Origin: Ditylenchus dipsaci
Taxonomy: Eukaryota; Nematoda; Chromadorea; Rhabditida; Anguinidae
Direction of reading: 5' to 3'
Length of the DNA stretch: 64,000 nucleotides
NCBI GenBank assembly: GCA_004194705.1
Contig: SADC01001320.1
Span: 372,001-436,000, forward strand
A program made the translations under genes and the position numbers. The notes under the pieces were generated by a model. The model was not told the DNA's origin. It did no database searches and worked only from the letters and a program-made list of their open reading frames with translations. This document shows positions 1-12,605 of this stretch, one piece after another. Each line of letters opens with the position of its first letter. Position 1 is the first letter of the stretch.

Positions 1-350
1 TTCTTATGCGCGTATTCTTGTAGAGTGTTTCCAAATCTCATGTAAATTTGGCTTCTCACATCTGAAAGCCTACAAAAAATAAGGAATGACCCATGTATCA
101 AGTGTCAGCTATGAACAAGCATGATATAAACCATGGCCATGGGATATCGAAGTGTTTTTAGAACTTTGAGTGGCCCTCGTACCAAATTTCGTGGACCTTC
201 AGAGCTGGGGAGCCAGATTTGTCAGGAACTGGGGCACACTCTACAAGAATATGCAGAAATAAAGATCATTAAAGTTCCTTCAGGTCACAGTCAGGGTCCC
301 TCCTTTGTAAGCCGGCTGATTTTTTTTGTGTCAAGTAAGGAAGGATGAAA

Positions 351-592
351 GACTGACATTCGACTCGCTACAAATTGTGACTCGCTACAGTTTTTTCAAA
401 TTGGCGCCTTTTATTGCTCAGTCTAGGACACACGTTTGAGTTCGTCCTAACGTGCGCTGGCCTACCCTTGCCTAAGCCTAAGGCCTAAGTTAAAAAAAGT
501 TAAAAGGACATGCAAAAAACAGTCAAAAAAATGAAATTAAAAAAATTCGATTCTGTAGCGAGTCACAATTTGTAGCGAGTCGCAGTTTTACC
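351..592. mobile_element. Inverted-repeat MITE with possible 8-bp target duplication
   Basis: Arms at 361-390 and 553-583 are near-perfect reverse complements built on the motif GACTCGCTACA. The identical 8-mer GGATGAAA lies at 343-350 and at 593-600, which would be a hAT-type 8-bp target-site duplication. The extreme ends are less symmetric than the inner arms. No coding capacity. Confidence 0.6.
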
Positions 593-815
593 GGATGAAA
601 TGCCAGAATGGAGTGAACACAAATTTAAAAATTGCGAAAAACCAACTATATAGTGGACCAAGGCGAAATTCCGCAAACTTTTGGGACAAACTTATATTTT
701 GAGTATATAATCTGAGTCTGTAATGTTTTTTTCCAGGATGAACTGCGCATTACCGTCGAGATACCCGGAACATCTCTCTTCTCTCTACTGCTTTTAGAAA
801 TTCTTTTTCATACTA

Positions 816-1004
816 CAGTCAACTCCCTCTATAGTGTACACCCGCCATAATGTACACCACCGCCATAGTGCACACCCGGTTCCGATGTGGTTAACCACCA
901 CACAGCCAGCTCCCTCCATAGTAGCCCACCGCCATAGTGCACCGTCCGCCATAGTGCACACCTGGCGCCGGTCCTTGGGTGGGCACTATGGGGGGAGTTG
1001 ACTG
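816..1004. mobile_element. CAGTC-ended MITE with TA flanks (pogo/Tc1-mariner type)
   Basis: Starts CAGTCAACTCCC and ends with the reverse complement GGGAGTTGACTG, directly flanked by TA on both sides (814-815, 1005-1006). The interior repeats the phrase CATAGTGCACACC. TA target duplication and CAGTC termini are typical of pogo/Tigger-like non-autonomous elements. The family assignment is inference. Confidence 0.7.
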
Positions 1005-1406
1005 TATATTTGAAGTTTGTCCAAAGTGTGAAATTGTCAGTGTGTGTTTAGCGTAAAACCCTAAGTCTAGCCCTACGAATATCTGTATAGATCCAGATAT
1101 GTATTAAATATGACATTTTGTGTGGCTTGCGTGTAGAATTTGGTAGAGGAAAAATTGATGTCATTTGAACGATTTATCTGTTCGCAAATAAAGTGTTTCG
1201 AATGCCAGAAAATAACCAAGTAAGCAGCAAAACAAAACAACACAATTAATACCATACACAGTTAATCACCAGAAGATATAGATATTGGAAAGTGTGACAT
1301 TCCGGTTCATTTGTTACTATTGCTTAACCTGTTTAGCCAACAATATTTGTCTGGCGCTAAAATCAATGATGTTAAGTAAATTAACTTCATGCGGGCATCT
1401 AGTTAA

Positions 1407-1535
1407 GGGGCAGGAGCAGCCTGTGCCAATTGAAACTGTGCCACCTCAAATTGTGCCAAAATCAAGAGCAATATTCGGCAAATATTTGCCGAATATTGCT
1501 CTTGATGCTCCTGCCCAGTTGATGCTCCTGCCCAC
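1407..1535. mobile_element. Short foldback element bounded by TTAA
   Basis: GGGGCAGGAGC near the left end matches GCTCCTGCCC at the right end. TTAA stands at 1403-1406 and 1536-1539. The centre (about 1462-1504) is a near-perfect palindrome reading CAAGAGCAATATTCGGC and its complement. It belongs with the other TTAA-bounded foldbacks in the window. Confidence 0.55.
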
Positions 1536-4200
1536 TTAAGGGCGCATACCAGCGCGTTAAACTGCAAATTAAGAAGAGACTAACACTTTTTCAAAAATCG
1601 TCGGTGTTTTCACTCGTTTCATGCCAAATCTGATATTTATCACCTTATCCTACTTTTTAAAAGTAGACAGAAAACTTACGTTGGATCAGGTAGAGCGCTT
1701 ATATAAAACGATCATAAAAGAAAAGAATTGCTGGTCGTCTTAATTGCAGTGTAACGCTCTGGTATGCCACTTTTAAAAATTTGAATAAAATAAATAAAAT
1801 TTGAAGATTTTAGTTTTATTTTAGTTTCGATTTTAGTTTCCAGCGGACCTTGCCCAGACGTTGGTTTATTTAATTTTAATTCGATTCAGTCAACCAGGAA
1901 AGATTGAAGTAGGCGATCAGCTGGAGAGGCGGATAAGAGTATTAGTCGTTGCACAAATTGCCCACAATTTTTTCTTTTTCTAGAGAAAAACATATGATCC
2001 TGATGCCAGTTTCGAGTCTACCGTGGTCGATTTAATTCAAAAAACCACTCTTTGATTTCCAAAGACGCTGTCGTATTTCGAATTCTGCTCAAGACAATAA
2101 ATATTTGAATTTGAAAATTAAAATCCGACACTTTCGTTTGAGTGCCGAATAAGTGGTGTTTTGACTGTAACTATTTTGGAAACCTAAATCTTTTTTGAAA
2201 GCTTACGTCAAAAATTATTTTCTTGCGCTTCAAAACACTCAAAAGATAAAATGACAAATTTTCTTTAAAAATTATCAAACGTATTTTTTTAATGTACTTT
2301 TTCAAGATTTTCAGATTCCAGTCCTGGGTACGGGCTATCTACGCAAGAATTAAAAAAATCTCTTTTTTTGAAGTCATCCAGCAAGGTGGAATTTTATGAA
2401 AACTCACTTGAGAATACCGTGACAAATCATTTCCCTTTGAGACTGCTTTATCCTCTCCATGGCTTGCTGAGTATTCATCCAGCAGCGTTGTCTACCATAT
2501 TGATTGTCTTCCTTAAACAAATTTGCTTTTATTTTCCCCTTTTCATGTATAGACAAACCCAGTCATCAAAAATCTCAATGGCGGACAGCATGAAGAGTGT
2601 GGTATGATGAAAACGGTCGTTGTTCTGCAAAAAATAGGCTTTTTTGAAAATATTTTCTTATTTTTTTTAAATTGAGACATACGGTAAATTCGCCAACAAC
2701 TAAAAAAGAAATATAGGGAAGTTTGTACTTTTAATAAAGAATTTTACCTGCTAAGATGGAGCCTTGAATTCCGGCCTCCTCTTTGAACTCTCTGAGCACT
2801 AGAAATTTTTCGTGTTTCAATTTTTTATTAAAGGAAATAAAGTTACCTGCTTGCTCAGTATTCTCTCCACCTTCTACCCCGCCTCCCGGTAATACCTTAA
2901 GTTGATTTCTTTTTTTTTAGCAAGATGTTTGAAACAGGCAAATAAAAAGCAGGGAAGAAATTTAAGTTTTACAAAATTATAATTCATCCGGCCTTTCTAA
3001 GGCCTATCTGTCGATTTTGTCAGACCTTTCACTTCTTCTTTTTTCACACGGAAAATGGCTGTAAGTATTTCTACAACCAAACAAATAGTCTTTGTATAGA
3101 CCAAACGTTTCGAACAATTTGTTCTATACAAAGACTTTTTCTCCAACTTTTCAAAATTTCAGTAAGTCAGTTGATGGCTTGTTAGAAAGCTGAGATCCAG
3201 GGCTACACGCTGGTATAAAAATGTAAAAAACTTTAAAATTTTTTTGAGATAAAATGAGAGTTTTACGATTTGGCAGAATAAATGAATGAATCGACGGGGT
3301 AAAACAATTTGAGCCACGGAAAATCCTATTAACACACCGGAAATTCTAAAAATTATGACCTTTGAATTCAATTTTTTTAACTATGGAGCTTTATCAGAAA
3401 CCACGAATCTTATAAGCAAAACTGTAGTCATTAACAAAAAATACCCAGAAAATCGGAATCCTTGCAATTTTTTTGGACAAGATCGACCATGGATCAATTC
3501 TGAAACACCCACCTCAACAGTTTGCCCAAACTTTTTTTTTACATTTATTCTGTTATTTTTGAGTTTTCACTGCTTTTTTAAACGAATTCGCAAAATGAAA
3601 AGAAGCAGATAAAGCCAAGAAAAAAGCAAAAAAAGTAATGAAAAAACTAGCTTGGGATACCAAGGCAAACTGCTGGGTAGGTTTTCCAGAATGGACTAGG
3701 GTAGTTTTCCAGAATTCAGCCTTGAATACAGAAGACTAACAAAATATCACAAAGCAGGGGTAAATCAAACCAAATTTATTACCCAGTAATTTTTTTGACC
3801 TCTACCACTGACTAATAAAATCTGGAGTTGGTCTTTTTCGCCTGGCCTATCCACTAGACGCACACACAAAGCAGCAGCCCGTTGCCTGCAAGAAAATAGC
3901 TAATGTCTTGTTCTGAAAGTTTGACTTGGCATTTGGTACCTATAGCCATCGCCATCCCTTATCCTCTTGCCCTCAGCCGTCTTGCCATTACTGGTTTGCG
4001 AGGCTGGAGACGGCTCTTGACTAACTGCCGACGGCGATATGTTGTGTGCGCTGCTGCACATACCTCTGCTAATACTTCTAGTGGTTTATGGGGTGACTCA
4101 TTGCAGGCTCTACTGGTCTAACTACCTATATCTAAACTTGATGAAGTTACAGGGTAAATCAACAACTTTTTAAATCGGAAATACTATTGCACTGAAAAGA

Positions 4201-4475
4201 AGGCCTCGGTGGCGCAATCGGTAGGCGTTTGTTTTTTTTGGTCCAAAAAGAGCTTAGGTTCGATCCCACCTGGTGGCACACTATTTATTCAGGCTTGTTT
4301 GACCAATGGCTAGGGGTAATTTGGGTCGTTGATTCCGAATCTGGCGTCAAAAAAGTCGAATTACGCATAGTAACTGGTCAGTCAAGCCAAAATAAATTGT
4401 AAACCGCCACGTGGGATCGAACCTGCGCAGCATTTTGGGCCAAAAAGCAAAAGCACTTTTTCAAAGCTAATTGGC
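4201..4475. repeat. Inverted element with tRNA-like ends
   Basis: The left end (4201-4280, plus) looks like a decayed tRNA: an A-box-like TGGCGCAATCGG, then a B box GGTTCGATCCC and a closing TGGCA. The right end (about 4410-4455) holds the same B box on the minus strand, so two tRNA-derived units face each other across a shared body (about 4300-4400) containing CGTTGATTCCGAATCTGGCG. The acceptor stem no longer pairs well, so it is not a functional tRNA gene. Other copies are at 13838-14016 and 14113-14622. Confidence 0.65.
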
Positions 4476-6033
4476 TCACGCGATATTAGTGTTCTCTACC
4501 TAACTTTTTGTTGTGCACAAGTTTTGCAACATGAAGTTGCGAACAAGAAATGGATAATAAACGAAATTTAAAAAAATGCCAAAAACATGTTAGATATATT
4601 TTACTAATTTTTGGGCACGTTTGCAGTTTGGGGGCCACTTGTTATCATTAACTGTGAATAGTGTTTTTAAGTCTCCCAAGTAAATTTTAAACGCTAAAAA
4701 CAATGAAAAAAGTTGTTTCCTTACGTTTATCTTGGTGAAAAGTTAGGTTTTCGAGAAAAAAAATCTTTTACCGAAGTTTGACTTTTTATAACTTTACACA
4801 GTTAATAAAAAGCCACCACCCCCGACCTCCCTCTCGCCTAGAAGTGCTATTTTTCGCGGGCTGAATTCAGTTAAATTTACTTTTTTTCTGCTTTAAATCA
4901 AAAATTTTACAACTCCGACAGTACTATTTTTCTGGACTTATGCAAGTACTCATTTCAACTCCGTTCAAAAAAGTTCTTAATTTACCCCAAAGATGTTATT
5001 AGAAATAACAAATGGAGCATTCTACTCTCCTAATTGTGTTTATTGAAAAATTATTTGGCGAATTTTTATTTTTGGCATAAAATATACAACAATAAATAGA
5101 ACGGTACTTTTTTCTGGCTTCTAATTACTCATTTTTGGCTTGCATTTTTTTTTGAAAGTTATCTATTTTTTTTTCATAAAAGTCAGAATTTTGTTCAAAC
5201 CATTCTACTCAAAACCGAAAAGTAGTGAAAATGATCTAGGCCATAATTTGAATTTTATGGCAAAAATTTTGAGTTCCGGACTATTTTTTGTTTGAAAAAA
5301 AATGGCCGCAAATCTTCACGGACCTGGTTCCAAAAAAAAAGTCTAAAACTAAAAATTTTGTGCTTAAAAAAGCAAATTTTTGGCGTAGATCATATTTACC
5401 TACTTTTCGATTTCGAGTAGACTGGTTTTAACAAAAATTTTATCTTTACGACAAAAAATAAAAAAGATCAGCAACTTGAAAAAATTTGCAGCTAAAAAAG
5501 AGCAATTAGCGGCCAGTAAAAATTACGTTCCAATAAATAATACATTAGTTTTCAAAAAATAATTCAATATCTGTTAAAATCAAAAGTAAACCAATTTTTT
5601 GCAAATACTCGAAAAAACAGAATGCCAGACTTTTAGGCAAAATGCCAGAAATTAAAAAAAACTTTGTTTTTCACTGTTTTTTTTGAATTGAACGTTAATC
5701 TTTTTAGCCAAAACAACCTAAATAAACCCCAAAAATGGTGAAAAAACTTTAATATATCAAAAAATAGCACAGCAATTTTTTTATTGTGTCTGCGGAGACT
5801 TGTCAACAGCTCTACGCATAAGCATAATAAAGGCTAAACTTCGCTATATGGAATCCTCTAAAAAATTGATATGACCACTTTTTGAGGTTTTCTGCCATAA
5901 TAAGACTACAAACCTTATTCTTCAGATTAGAAATACATTTTTTTTAAATTCATTTTGGCGAAAATACTCTTTTGTGGTTTTAGTCAAATAAAAAAAATAA
6001 ACAAAACATATTTCTTAACTGAATAAACGTATA

Positions 6034-6345
6034 CAGTCACCCCCGATTTAACGGCACCCACCTCAAGTTCGTTCCCGCCTAGAGTCCGTCACTTTTTTTA
6101 GCTTAGTTTTTGAATTGTTTTGCGAGTTGTCTTTGGCTAGTCCAGTCTGAAATATTGTAAGGATTTCGATTTTGCCGATTGTTTTTCAAATTAAAAATAA
6201 TTTTGATGAAAAGATCCGCGAGTACTCGATTTAACGGCCCTCTTATTTCAAATGACCGCACCAGCCAAAGACAACTCGTAAAACAATTCAAAAATCAGGG
6301 TAAAAGAAAATGACGGACCCTAGGCGGAATGAATGGCTTACCGGA
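6034..6345. mobile_element. CAGTC-family palindromic MITE, right end lost
   Basis: The left terminus reads CAGTCACCCCCGATTTAACG, followed by the family's shared core GTTCGTTCCCGCCTAG. The right arm runs back through the core (to about 6335) but stops before the terminal repeat, where a different foldback begins at about 6356. Confidence 0.6.
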
Positions 6346-6355
6346 CGTGGTGACC

Positions 6356-6470
6356 GGACATTTAGCAGAATTTTTCGGTATGATTCGGTTGTTTCGCCCG
6401 AATTGCAACGAAAAATTCTGCTAAATGTCCGCGGACAAATTTCATAAAATCTGCTAAATGTCCAGTCGCC
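6356..6470. mobile_element. Foldback with CGGACATTTAGC arms
   Basis: ACCGGACATTTAGCAGAA on the left is mirrored by CTGCTAAATGTCC on the right around an AATTTTTCGGTATGATTCGG core. The same family forms an almost perfect palindrome at 58455-58618. Confidence 0.55.
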
Positions 6471-7319
6471 CTAAATTATAGCCAGAAAAGCTAAAAAATG
6501 GTCAAAACTTTATTTTGGATGGAGACCCTGTGTAATGAAATTTTTTGCCATGAAAAGAAGAGGAAGGAAACCCGCAAAATTTACTATAAAAACATAAATA
6601 AAAAATCGGCTTTTTGGCCAGCTCAAAAACAACAAAAGTCAATCACATGTATAACAATTCCATCTATCGACTGGTTACAGAGAAAGAATCTTAAGAAAAT
6701 TTGAAAGCAATTCTCCTAACAAAGGCCAGCATAATATCAAAACGAAAAAGAAAAAACTGTTAGGGCAACGATAATAAACAAGGAACCGTAATACAGATTG
6801 TACAAATTGCACTCAAATGTAAAGAAAAAATTGCAGTAAGATTGTTGATTTTTTAAAATCAGCTTGCTTTTGCTCTTTCTTTTAATTTTTGGCTAAAAAC
6901 GTACCGTCAACCCTCTTAAAACCGGCACCTTCACAAGTTCATTCCCGCCTAGGGTCGACACTTTTTTACCTCAATTTTTAAGCCTTTTCACAGCTTTCTT
7001 TGGCCAGTCTAGTCCCAAATATCGCAAGGATTTTGATTTTACCATCAGTTTCGCCGTGAAGACCCGCGGGTAATCAACAAACCGGCACCACCGTTCCGAA
7101 AACTAAAAAAATAAAAACTAAATTAATTAAATTTTACGGAGCAGTTTAACATGACCCTCACCAGTCTATTGAAGTTGGCCTTTACCAGTTATTCAGCTCG
7201 GCGGACCAAGGCAACACATGTTTTATATTTTTCAATAACAATAATTTTTTCACGAAAAGTGTGAAACTAATTGTTTTTGAGTTTTTTTAATCATTTTTAT
7301 GCAAAATCATTATTGGTAG

Positions 7320-7456
7320 AGTCAACCCTCGATTTAACGACACCCGAAAATGAGACAATTTGTTTGGCTTTGACTAAAATTTAGTCAAAGTGAACCCCCG
7401 ATCTAACGACACCTCAAGTCGGTCCCCAGGGGTGTCGTTAAATCGAGGGTTGACTG
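7320..7456. mobile_element. CAGTC-family mini-element
   Basis: GTCAACCCTCGATTTAACGA at the left is mirrored by AAATCGAGGGTTGACTG at the right. A second, weaker arm (about 6905-7100) of the related GTTCATTCCCGCC core lies just upstream. Confidence 0.6.
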
Positions 7457-7666
7457 TCTTTGAAAATGTGAAAAAGTTTCCTTTGTCCCCAAGTTTAATA
7501 ACTGGTGACGATTATGTTCAATTGAGCTAGTTTCACCGCAATTTTTCAACAAACTAACAATACATATTTAAAACTGATTGTGCTGATAGCCCCAAATTAT
7601 AGCTTGAAAATAATAAATAATCGATATGAGAGAAAATGATGACATTGATAATAAATTTCATATTGT

Positions 7667-10600
7667 TTATACTCTCTCGTGTTCATTAAACAACAACAAT
7701 TTCCTGTCTTCATGCTCGTTTTTTGGATATGAAGAAGGTATAAAGGTAGAAGAAGTCATGCGCATCGGAATCTTTTGCATCTTTCTGTCCTGTTTCATCC
7801 AGCTGTGGACCATCATACCCAGAATGCAAAGAGACAAGCCGAATATATTGATGTTGGTAAGATGGTCGCCATGTAGATGATGAGCCAGCAGCAGCGTTAT
7901 CACTTCCTAAATTACAGATAAATTTCTTAAAGAAAAACCACAAATGTAAAAAGTACAGGTTCTAAAATTTTTGTGCAGTTTTTTTTATTTATCTTGACTT
8001 TTTTTCGAATTTGTTATGTTTCGACTAGGTATTTTTTGGGCGGCTGAAAATGGATTCCCGGTGAATTTATCCCCCGGTATGTTAATCTTCTACTTTCAAT
8101 TTTTGATGCATTTTTTTAACTTAAACGAAGCATATCAAGAGCAGATCAAAAAGAAAAGAAAACTCTAAGCATCATGCATTTTATGAGAGCTTTTTTGGTA
8201 CGAAATGTCCAAATTTTCGAGTTCCCGCAAAAAGTTGTGATCAAGAAGAAATATTTAAAAATTTAGTACCTAGCCCCCGAAAATGCTTACCTTCACGATA
8301 CCCAAAATGCTCAAAGTAATGCCACTTGTATTGACTAGAAGTAAGTATTCTGACATCTCCATAAGAAAGGCCAGAACACCACCCATGAAAATGAGACATA
8401 AAATCAGTAGAGGTTGAAATTCATTGTGATATGTTGTCTAAAAAGCCAAAATAATAGCACACTTTTAAACCAAAAGCAAGTTTAACTCACTAATGTTTTG
8501 TAGTTAAGCTCAGACTCTTCGACCACAAAAACCATGGGAAGAATAGCAACAAACATCCATGGCTGGACATGTACCTGCAAGTATACTTATTTATTTACAA
8601 AACTGCGAAAAAATTCAGACTGTTGGCCAAATGTTAGACTGACCACCATATCCAGTGGATGCCTCAGAGGAGAGGGTTGCTCATCACCCTGCATTATCAA
8701 TTGCGAAATAGTCCAGCGAACACCCGTGCATAAAGCTGCCAATTCTACCAGCAATAAACCTAAGTAGAAATTTACTCTATTGTTATACCAGACTAGGAAT
8801 TTTAAATTTATTTATTAGGACACTTGTTGTATTCAAAATTTCAGAATCACCACTGTTAGTGCCAAAAAAGATTTAGCAAAAAAAAGTCGATAAAGACATC
8901 ATAATTCTATCTTATAAAAGTGGTTTTGCATGGGTCCCACTTTTTAGACTTCGGGCTAGCCCTCGAATTTTAAGGTACGTTCACATAAAAGTGTCGACCC
9001 AAGCGTTCTTTTAACGCGGGAAGAGCTGTACTTTTTTTTCTTGACCAAAATTTTTTTTCTGTTGGTATCATTTTGTAGCTAAGATTCAGGGCTTCAAAAT
9101 GAGGTATTGACAAGCCACATCTGAAAAGAAAAATTAGGGTAAAAATGCTTAGGTCCGCACTTAGGTCGACACTCAGGCCCACACTCTGTGAGTGTCGACC
9201 CGAGTGTCGACCTGAGTGCGGACCTAAGCATTTTTACCCCAATTTTTCATTTCAGATGTGGCTTGTCAATGCCTCATTTTGAAGCCCTGAATCTTAGCTA
9301 TAAAATGATACCAACAGAAAAAAAGTTTTGGTCAAGAAAAAAAAGTACAGCTCTTCCCGCGTTAAAAACACCCCAAATCTCACACTCAGGTCGACACTCA
9401 TTGTGAACGTGCCTTTAGGATTTTTACTTAAAAAACATCTGTTTAACACATCTTTGATAGTGAAAAAGTACAGAACAGGCGGGACCAAGGTGAAAAACAT
9501 TCACTATGTGAAATACCGTATTTCCTTTAATCGCCGCCCCGCCTTGATTTTGAGCTATTGTATCTCGGAGCAAAATTTTATTTGTTCCTAAGAGTTAGTA
9601 CCGCGAGCTCTACTAATTCTGCAATTTAGATTTTGCATTTTCACCCAAAAATTTTATTATGACTCTTATAAGCGATCGAAAAATAAGCGCATCGGGGTGG
9701 AAATTTGAGAAAATACGGTGGTCACCAAACAATGATTTTTTTGAAACTAAATTGCCTACCTCTAAGATCCAGCTGAGTAGACCTCCAAGTAAAAAGAAAA
9801 AGACCAAGAGCAATTAGGCAAGCTTCAAACCCAAGGCTTGCTCTCCACCTTTCTAGGCGCAGCAGCAAAGAAAAAAGAACAATAAATATAATAGAGCTGA
9901 AAGGAAATACTATATATAAAATAGCATCAATAGCACACCTTGACTTAGCCATTGTATAAAGCGATATAGTGACATATTCCAGAGCCCAGTTAGAAAGACC
10001 AATATCCAGAGAAGCACACACACCAATAGGCATTAACCAACGCAACTGCTCCTGCACTGGTATCCGAACTCTTCTATTCTTTTGCACCACTTCCACAATC
10101 AAGCGAATCACAGAGGCCAGCATAAATTTTGTCCTGAAAAATTAACAATAAAATTTTCAAAAACACTGAAAAGAGCGAAACCCTACATATAATGTCCTGC
10201 GACAATGAGCAATGGAAGGCGATAGCTCTGAAACAAAGAAAATGTAGAAATTCAAAAATGAAACAGCATTGTGAAACTACCTTGATGAACCATTTCTGAT
10301 AAAAAGTCAACCCGACAGATAGAGGATAATATATTGATACCTGAAAAATGCTGATACTTTGAAGGTGGTAATAGGACGCTTATTAACAGGTTGGCTTAAA
10401 AATTCAGAAAATTTTGAAAAAACATTGCATAGTTATCATTTTACGATATTGATTTCCCCAGGAAAAGAGATAAGAGCAGCTAAGCTACATTGGAGCTTTT
10501 TTCAAAATATGTGAATCAAAAACAGCAAGAGTTAATTGGAAATTAAAAATTTTCAAAATCAAAACTTTTCAGAAAAATTCGAATTTTTTGGGCCATTCTT

Positions 10601-11122
10601 TAGAACATCCGCCCCCCCCCCGTAATCTGATTTTTTTTAAAATGACCCAAAATCACTTTTTTAACTACATTTTTCTGACTTTTTTCTTGACACAAAACAA
10701 CCAAGATTTCCGACTTTTTCTGCGTGAAATCCCGAATCGCGATCCAGATTTAAAAATTTCAAAATCTTGATCTCGATCCTGTTTTTAGTCGGTCTCCCAA
10801 TTTGTTTAAAAATCTCCTTTTTGGCAAGAATTGTGCGATTCCACATAGATGATTCCCACTCTTCCCCTTTATAATCTTTTTTAAAGCTCATTTCTTTAGG
10901 ATGCGGATTCACCCCTAATTCGGGATTCTTATCCCGATTTCTGACTTTTCAGTAGTCAAACCCCAAATTTAAACCCGGATTTTGTCAAAGACCCATCTCT
11001 AATTTTGAGTACTGTTCGGGTACCAGTACCCGAAAATCTCGAGTACTCGCAACCCTGCCTACAAATCGCCCTACCAAACACCCAAAACAAGAAAGTCCTA
11101 CCATAAGTAGAAGTTTGAACAT
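7667..11122 (-). CDS. SLC35C2: SLC35C2-like nucleotide-sugar transporter family protein
   Basis: Nine exons on the minus strand: 11102-11122, 10281-10340, 10187-10227, 9939-10133, 9760-9896, 8644-8759, 8491-8574, 8291-8437, 7667-7906. They join to 1041 nt (346 aa; human SLC35C2 is about 365). Family landmarks are clear: SVGLTFYQKWFIK in the first membrane segment, DIGLSNWALEYVTISLYT followed by the conserved K-S, RWRASLGFEACLIALGLF, the GVRWTISQLIMQ segment, and HHLHGDHLTNINIFGLSLC near the end. This is a ten-span transporter of the triose-phosphate/nucleotide-sugar (TPT/DMT) group. In vertebrates SLC35C2 is a Golgi protein that promotes Notch O-fucosylation; transport here is inferred. The first exon (seven codons) is the least certain; a splice-acceptor-like TTTTGTACAG lies just before its ATG. 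Intron 5 carries a 440-bp palindrome and a MITE. Confidence 0.9.
8974..9416. repeat. Near-perfect 440-bp palindrome in SLC35C2 intron 5
   Basis: Arms 8974-9183 and about 9190-9416 are reverse complements with few mismatches. The centre is rich in GTGTCGACC repeats (AGTGTCGACCCGAG and relatives), and the outer ends are GGTACGTTCACA/TGTGAACGTGCC. No transposase coding capacity. A transcript of the host intron would fold into a long hairpin. Confidence 0.8.
9514..9720. mobile_element. TACCGTATTTCC-ended MITE
   Basis: Left end TACCGTATTTCCTTTAATCG, right end AAATACGGTG as the degenerate mirror. It belongs to the family represented at 14229-14476, 39841-40091, 45496-46350 and 61276-61554. It lies in SLC35C2 intron 5. 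Confidence 0.55.
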
Positions 11123-11572
11123 CCTGGCTTTTCTGTACAAAATTTTTTGACTGGCGACGATTCCAATAAACCAGCGAAATATTTTCAACGAGAACGTCAA
11201 CAGAATAAATTATAGACAAATTTAGTGGCAGCAAAAAAATAAAGAAGATTATAGCCCAAAAGTGGCTAATCAAAGTAGTAGCAGGTCAAGAGCTGCAAAT
11301 TTGCCATTTTCCAGGGGTCTTTTGTGTATGACTTGCCCTACTACTTCTTTTTTTGTTGTTGTTTAGAGGGGCGACATGTCTTTTTCTTCTTGTTATATTA
11401 TCAAGCCGGAATTTTGATGTGCTGGAGAAGGCACACATACAAGAGAGTTGGGAGGACAGACACACACACTACCCTTCCAATTATTGATCGCAGTCGTGAC
11501 ATTTTAAACAGCTTTTTAGCGCACACAACAAATAAAATTGAAGGAAAATTTGAGAAAATAATGTTAAATAGT

Positions 11573-12605
11573 TAAACCTGGATAAAAGGCCACCCCAAAA
11601 GTTCGTTCCCGCCTAGGGTCCAACACTTTTTTACCTCAACTTTTGAAATATTTTGCCGTTTCTGCTTTCATGGTCTGGTTCCAAATATCGCAAGGATTCT
11701 GATTTTACCGATCATTTTTCAAAAACTGAAATGTTTTGCCATTTAAAAAACAAACCGGTTAAATTTCGGAACATCCACCCCAGAAATTTGCATTGGTTCC
11801 TCAAGTTGATTTTTTTGCAAAAGTTTTATTTGCTTTTTTGTCTATCTTTAACTGCTTATCAAACAGAAATTGTAATATTTAGAAAAAAAACAGTGGAAGC
11901 TCGACATAAAAGCAAAAAGAACACTTTTGTAAAAAAAATCAGCTTGGGGGACTAAGGAAAATTTCTGGGATGGTGTTCCGAAATTGCTCCAACAAAACCT
12001 GGATATAAGGACATTGTTTATTGAAAACAAGTGACCTTATATCCAGGTTTTGTTTTTCAAATGGCGAAACATTTTAGTTTTCAAAAAACGATCGGTAAAA
12101 AATATCGGAATTCTTGCGATACAGTCAAACTTCTTTGTAAGCTACACTCCATATAAGCTAAATCTCCTTATAAGCTACACCTGAGTCCAGGGTGCGCAGA
12201 TGTCCTGATTTATCAGGGATTTCCTGATTTTTCGATTCAAATCCTGATTTTTAATCGCCAAAAATCAGGAATTTTCTGTTTTTTTTGTTCGAAAACCTGA
12301 TTTTTGGGGATTTTTTTGTTCAAAATCCTGATTTTCCGTTTTTTTATCTGCGAACCCTGCCTGAGTCCGGTCCCAAATGGGGTATGTTCCGTATAATACC
12401 CCCTATATAAGCTACACCTCTCTATAACCTACATCTAGCACCGTTCCCGAGGTGTAGCTTATAGAGAAGTTTGACTGTATTTGGAACCAGACTGTGAAAA
12501 CAGACACGGCAAAATCTTTTAATTAAAGCAAGGTAAAAGAAGTGTGCAACCCTAGGCGGGAACGAACTTTTGGGGTTGTCTATATATTCAGGTTTGACTG
12601 TATAG
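11573..12605. mobile_element. CAGTC-family palindromic element with three later insertions
   Basis: The host element starts with an AAACCTGGATAAAAGG arm and the core GTTCGTTCCCGCCTAGG and ends GGTTTGACTGTA near 12602. It is interrupted by a CTGGAACACCC-type element (about 11768-11985) and by a second CAGTC element (12122-12478). That second element is in turn interrupted by a hAT-like MITE (12188-12359). The host's intact arm (CCAAATATCGCAAGG, about 11673-11687) gives the empty-site sequence for the second insertion. Confidence 0.75.
12188..12359. mobile_element. hAT-like MITE with 8-bp target duplication
   Basis: Ends CAGGGTGCGCAGAT / ATCTGCGAACCCTG. The 8-mer CCTGAGTC occurs at 12180-12187 and again at 12360-12367. 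CAGGG termini with 8-bp duplications are the hAT signature. The interior is a degenerate tandem of TCCTGATTTTT. Confidence 0.8.

Larger units (their letters stand above)
1..7666. other. Repeat-rich intergenic region, no supported gene
   Basis: No ORF here shows a recognisable domain or a chain of splice-compatible exons. The AT-rich sequence carries several inverted-repeat elements listed separately (351-592, 816-1004, 1407-1535, 4201-4475, 6034-6345, 6356-6470, 7320-7456). The stretch about 3840-4135 is less AT-rich and not visibly repetitive and could be unique host DNA such as a promoter or 5'UTR, but I can assign nothing to it. About 1600-2900 and 4550-6000 contain low-complexity A/T runs in which I see no feature. 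Confidence 0.6.

Noticed and set aside
4201..4280. Functional tRNA gene
   Set aside because: A and B boxes are present but the acceptor stem and anticodon arm do not pair; it is part of a repeated element.
8970..9406. Mirrored ORFs beginning near-identically on both strands
   Set aside because: Same cause: the 440-bp palindrome in the SLC35C2 intron.
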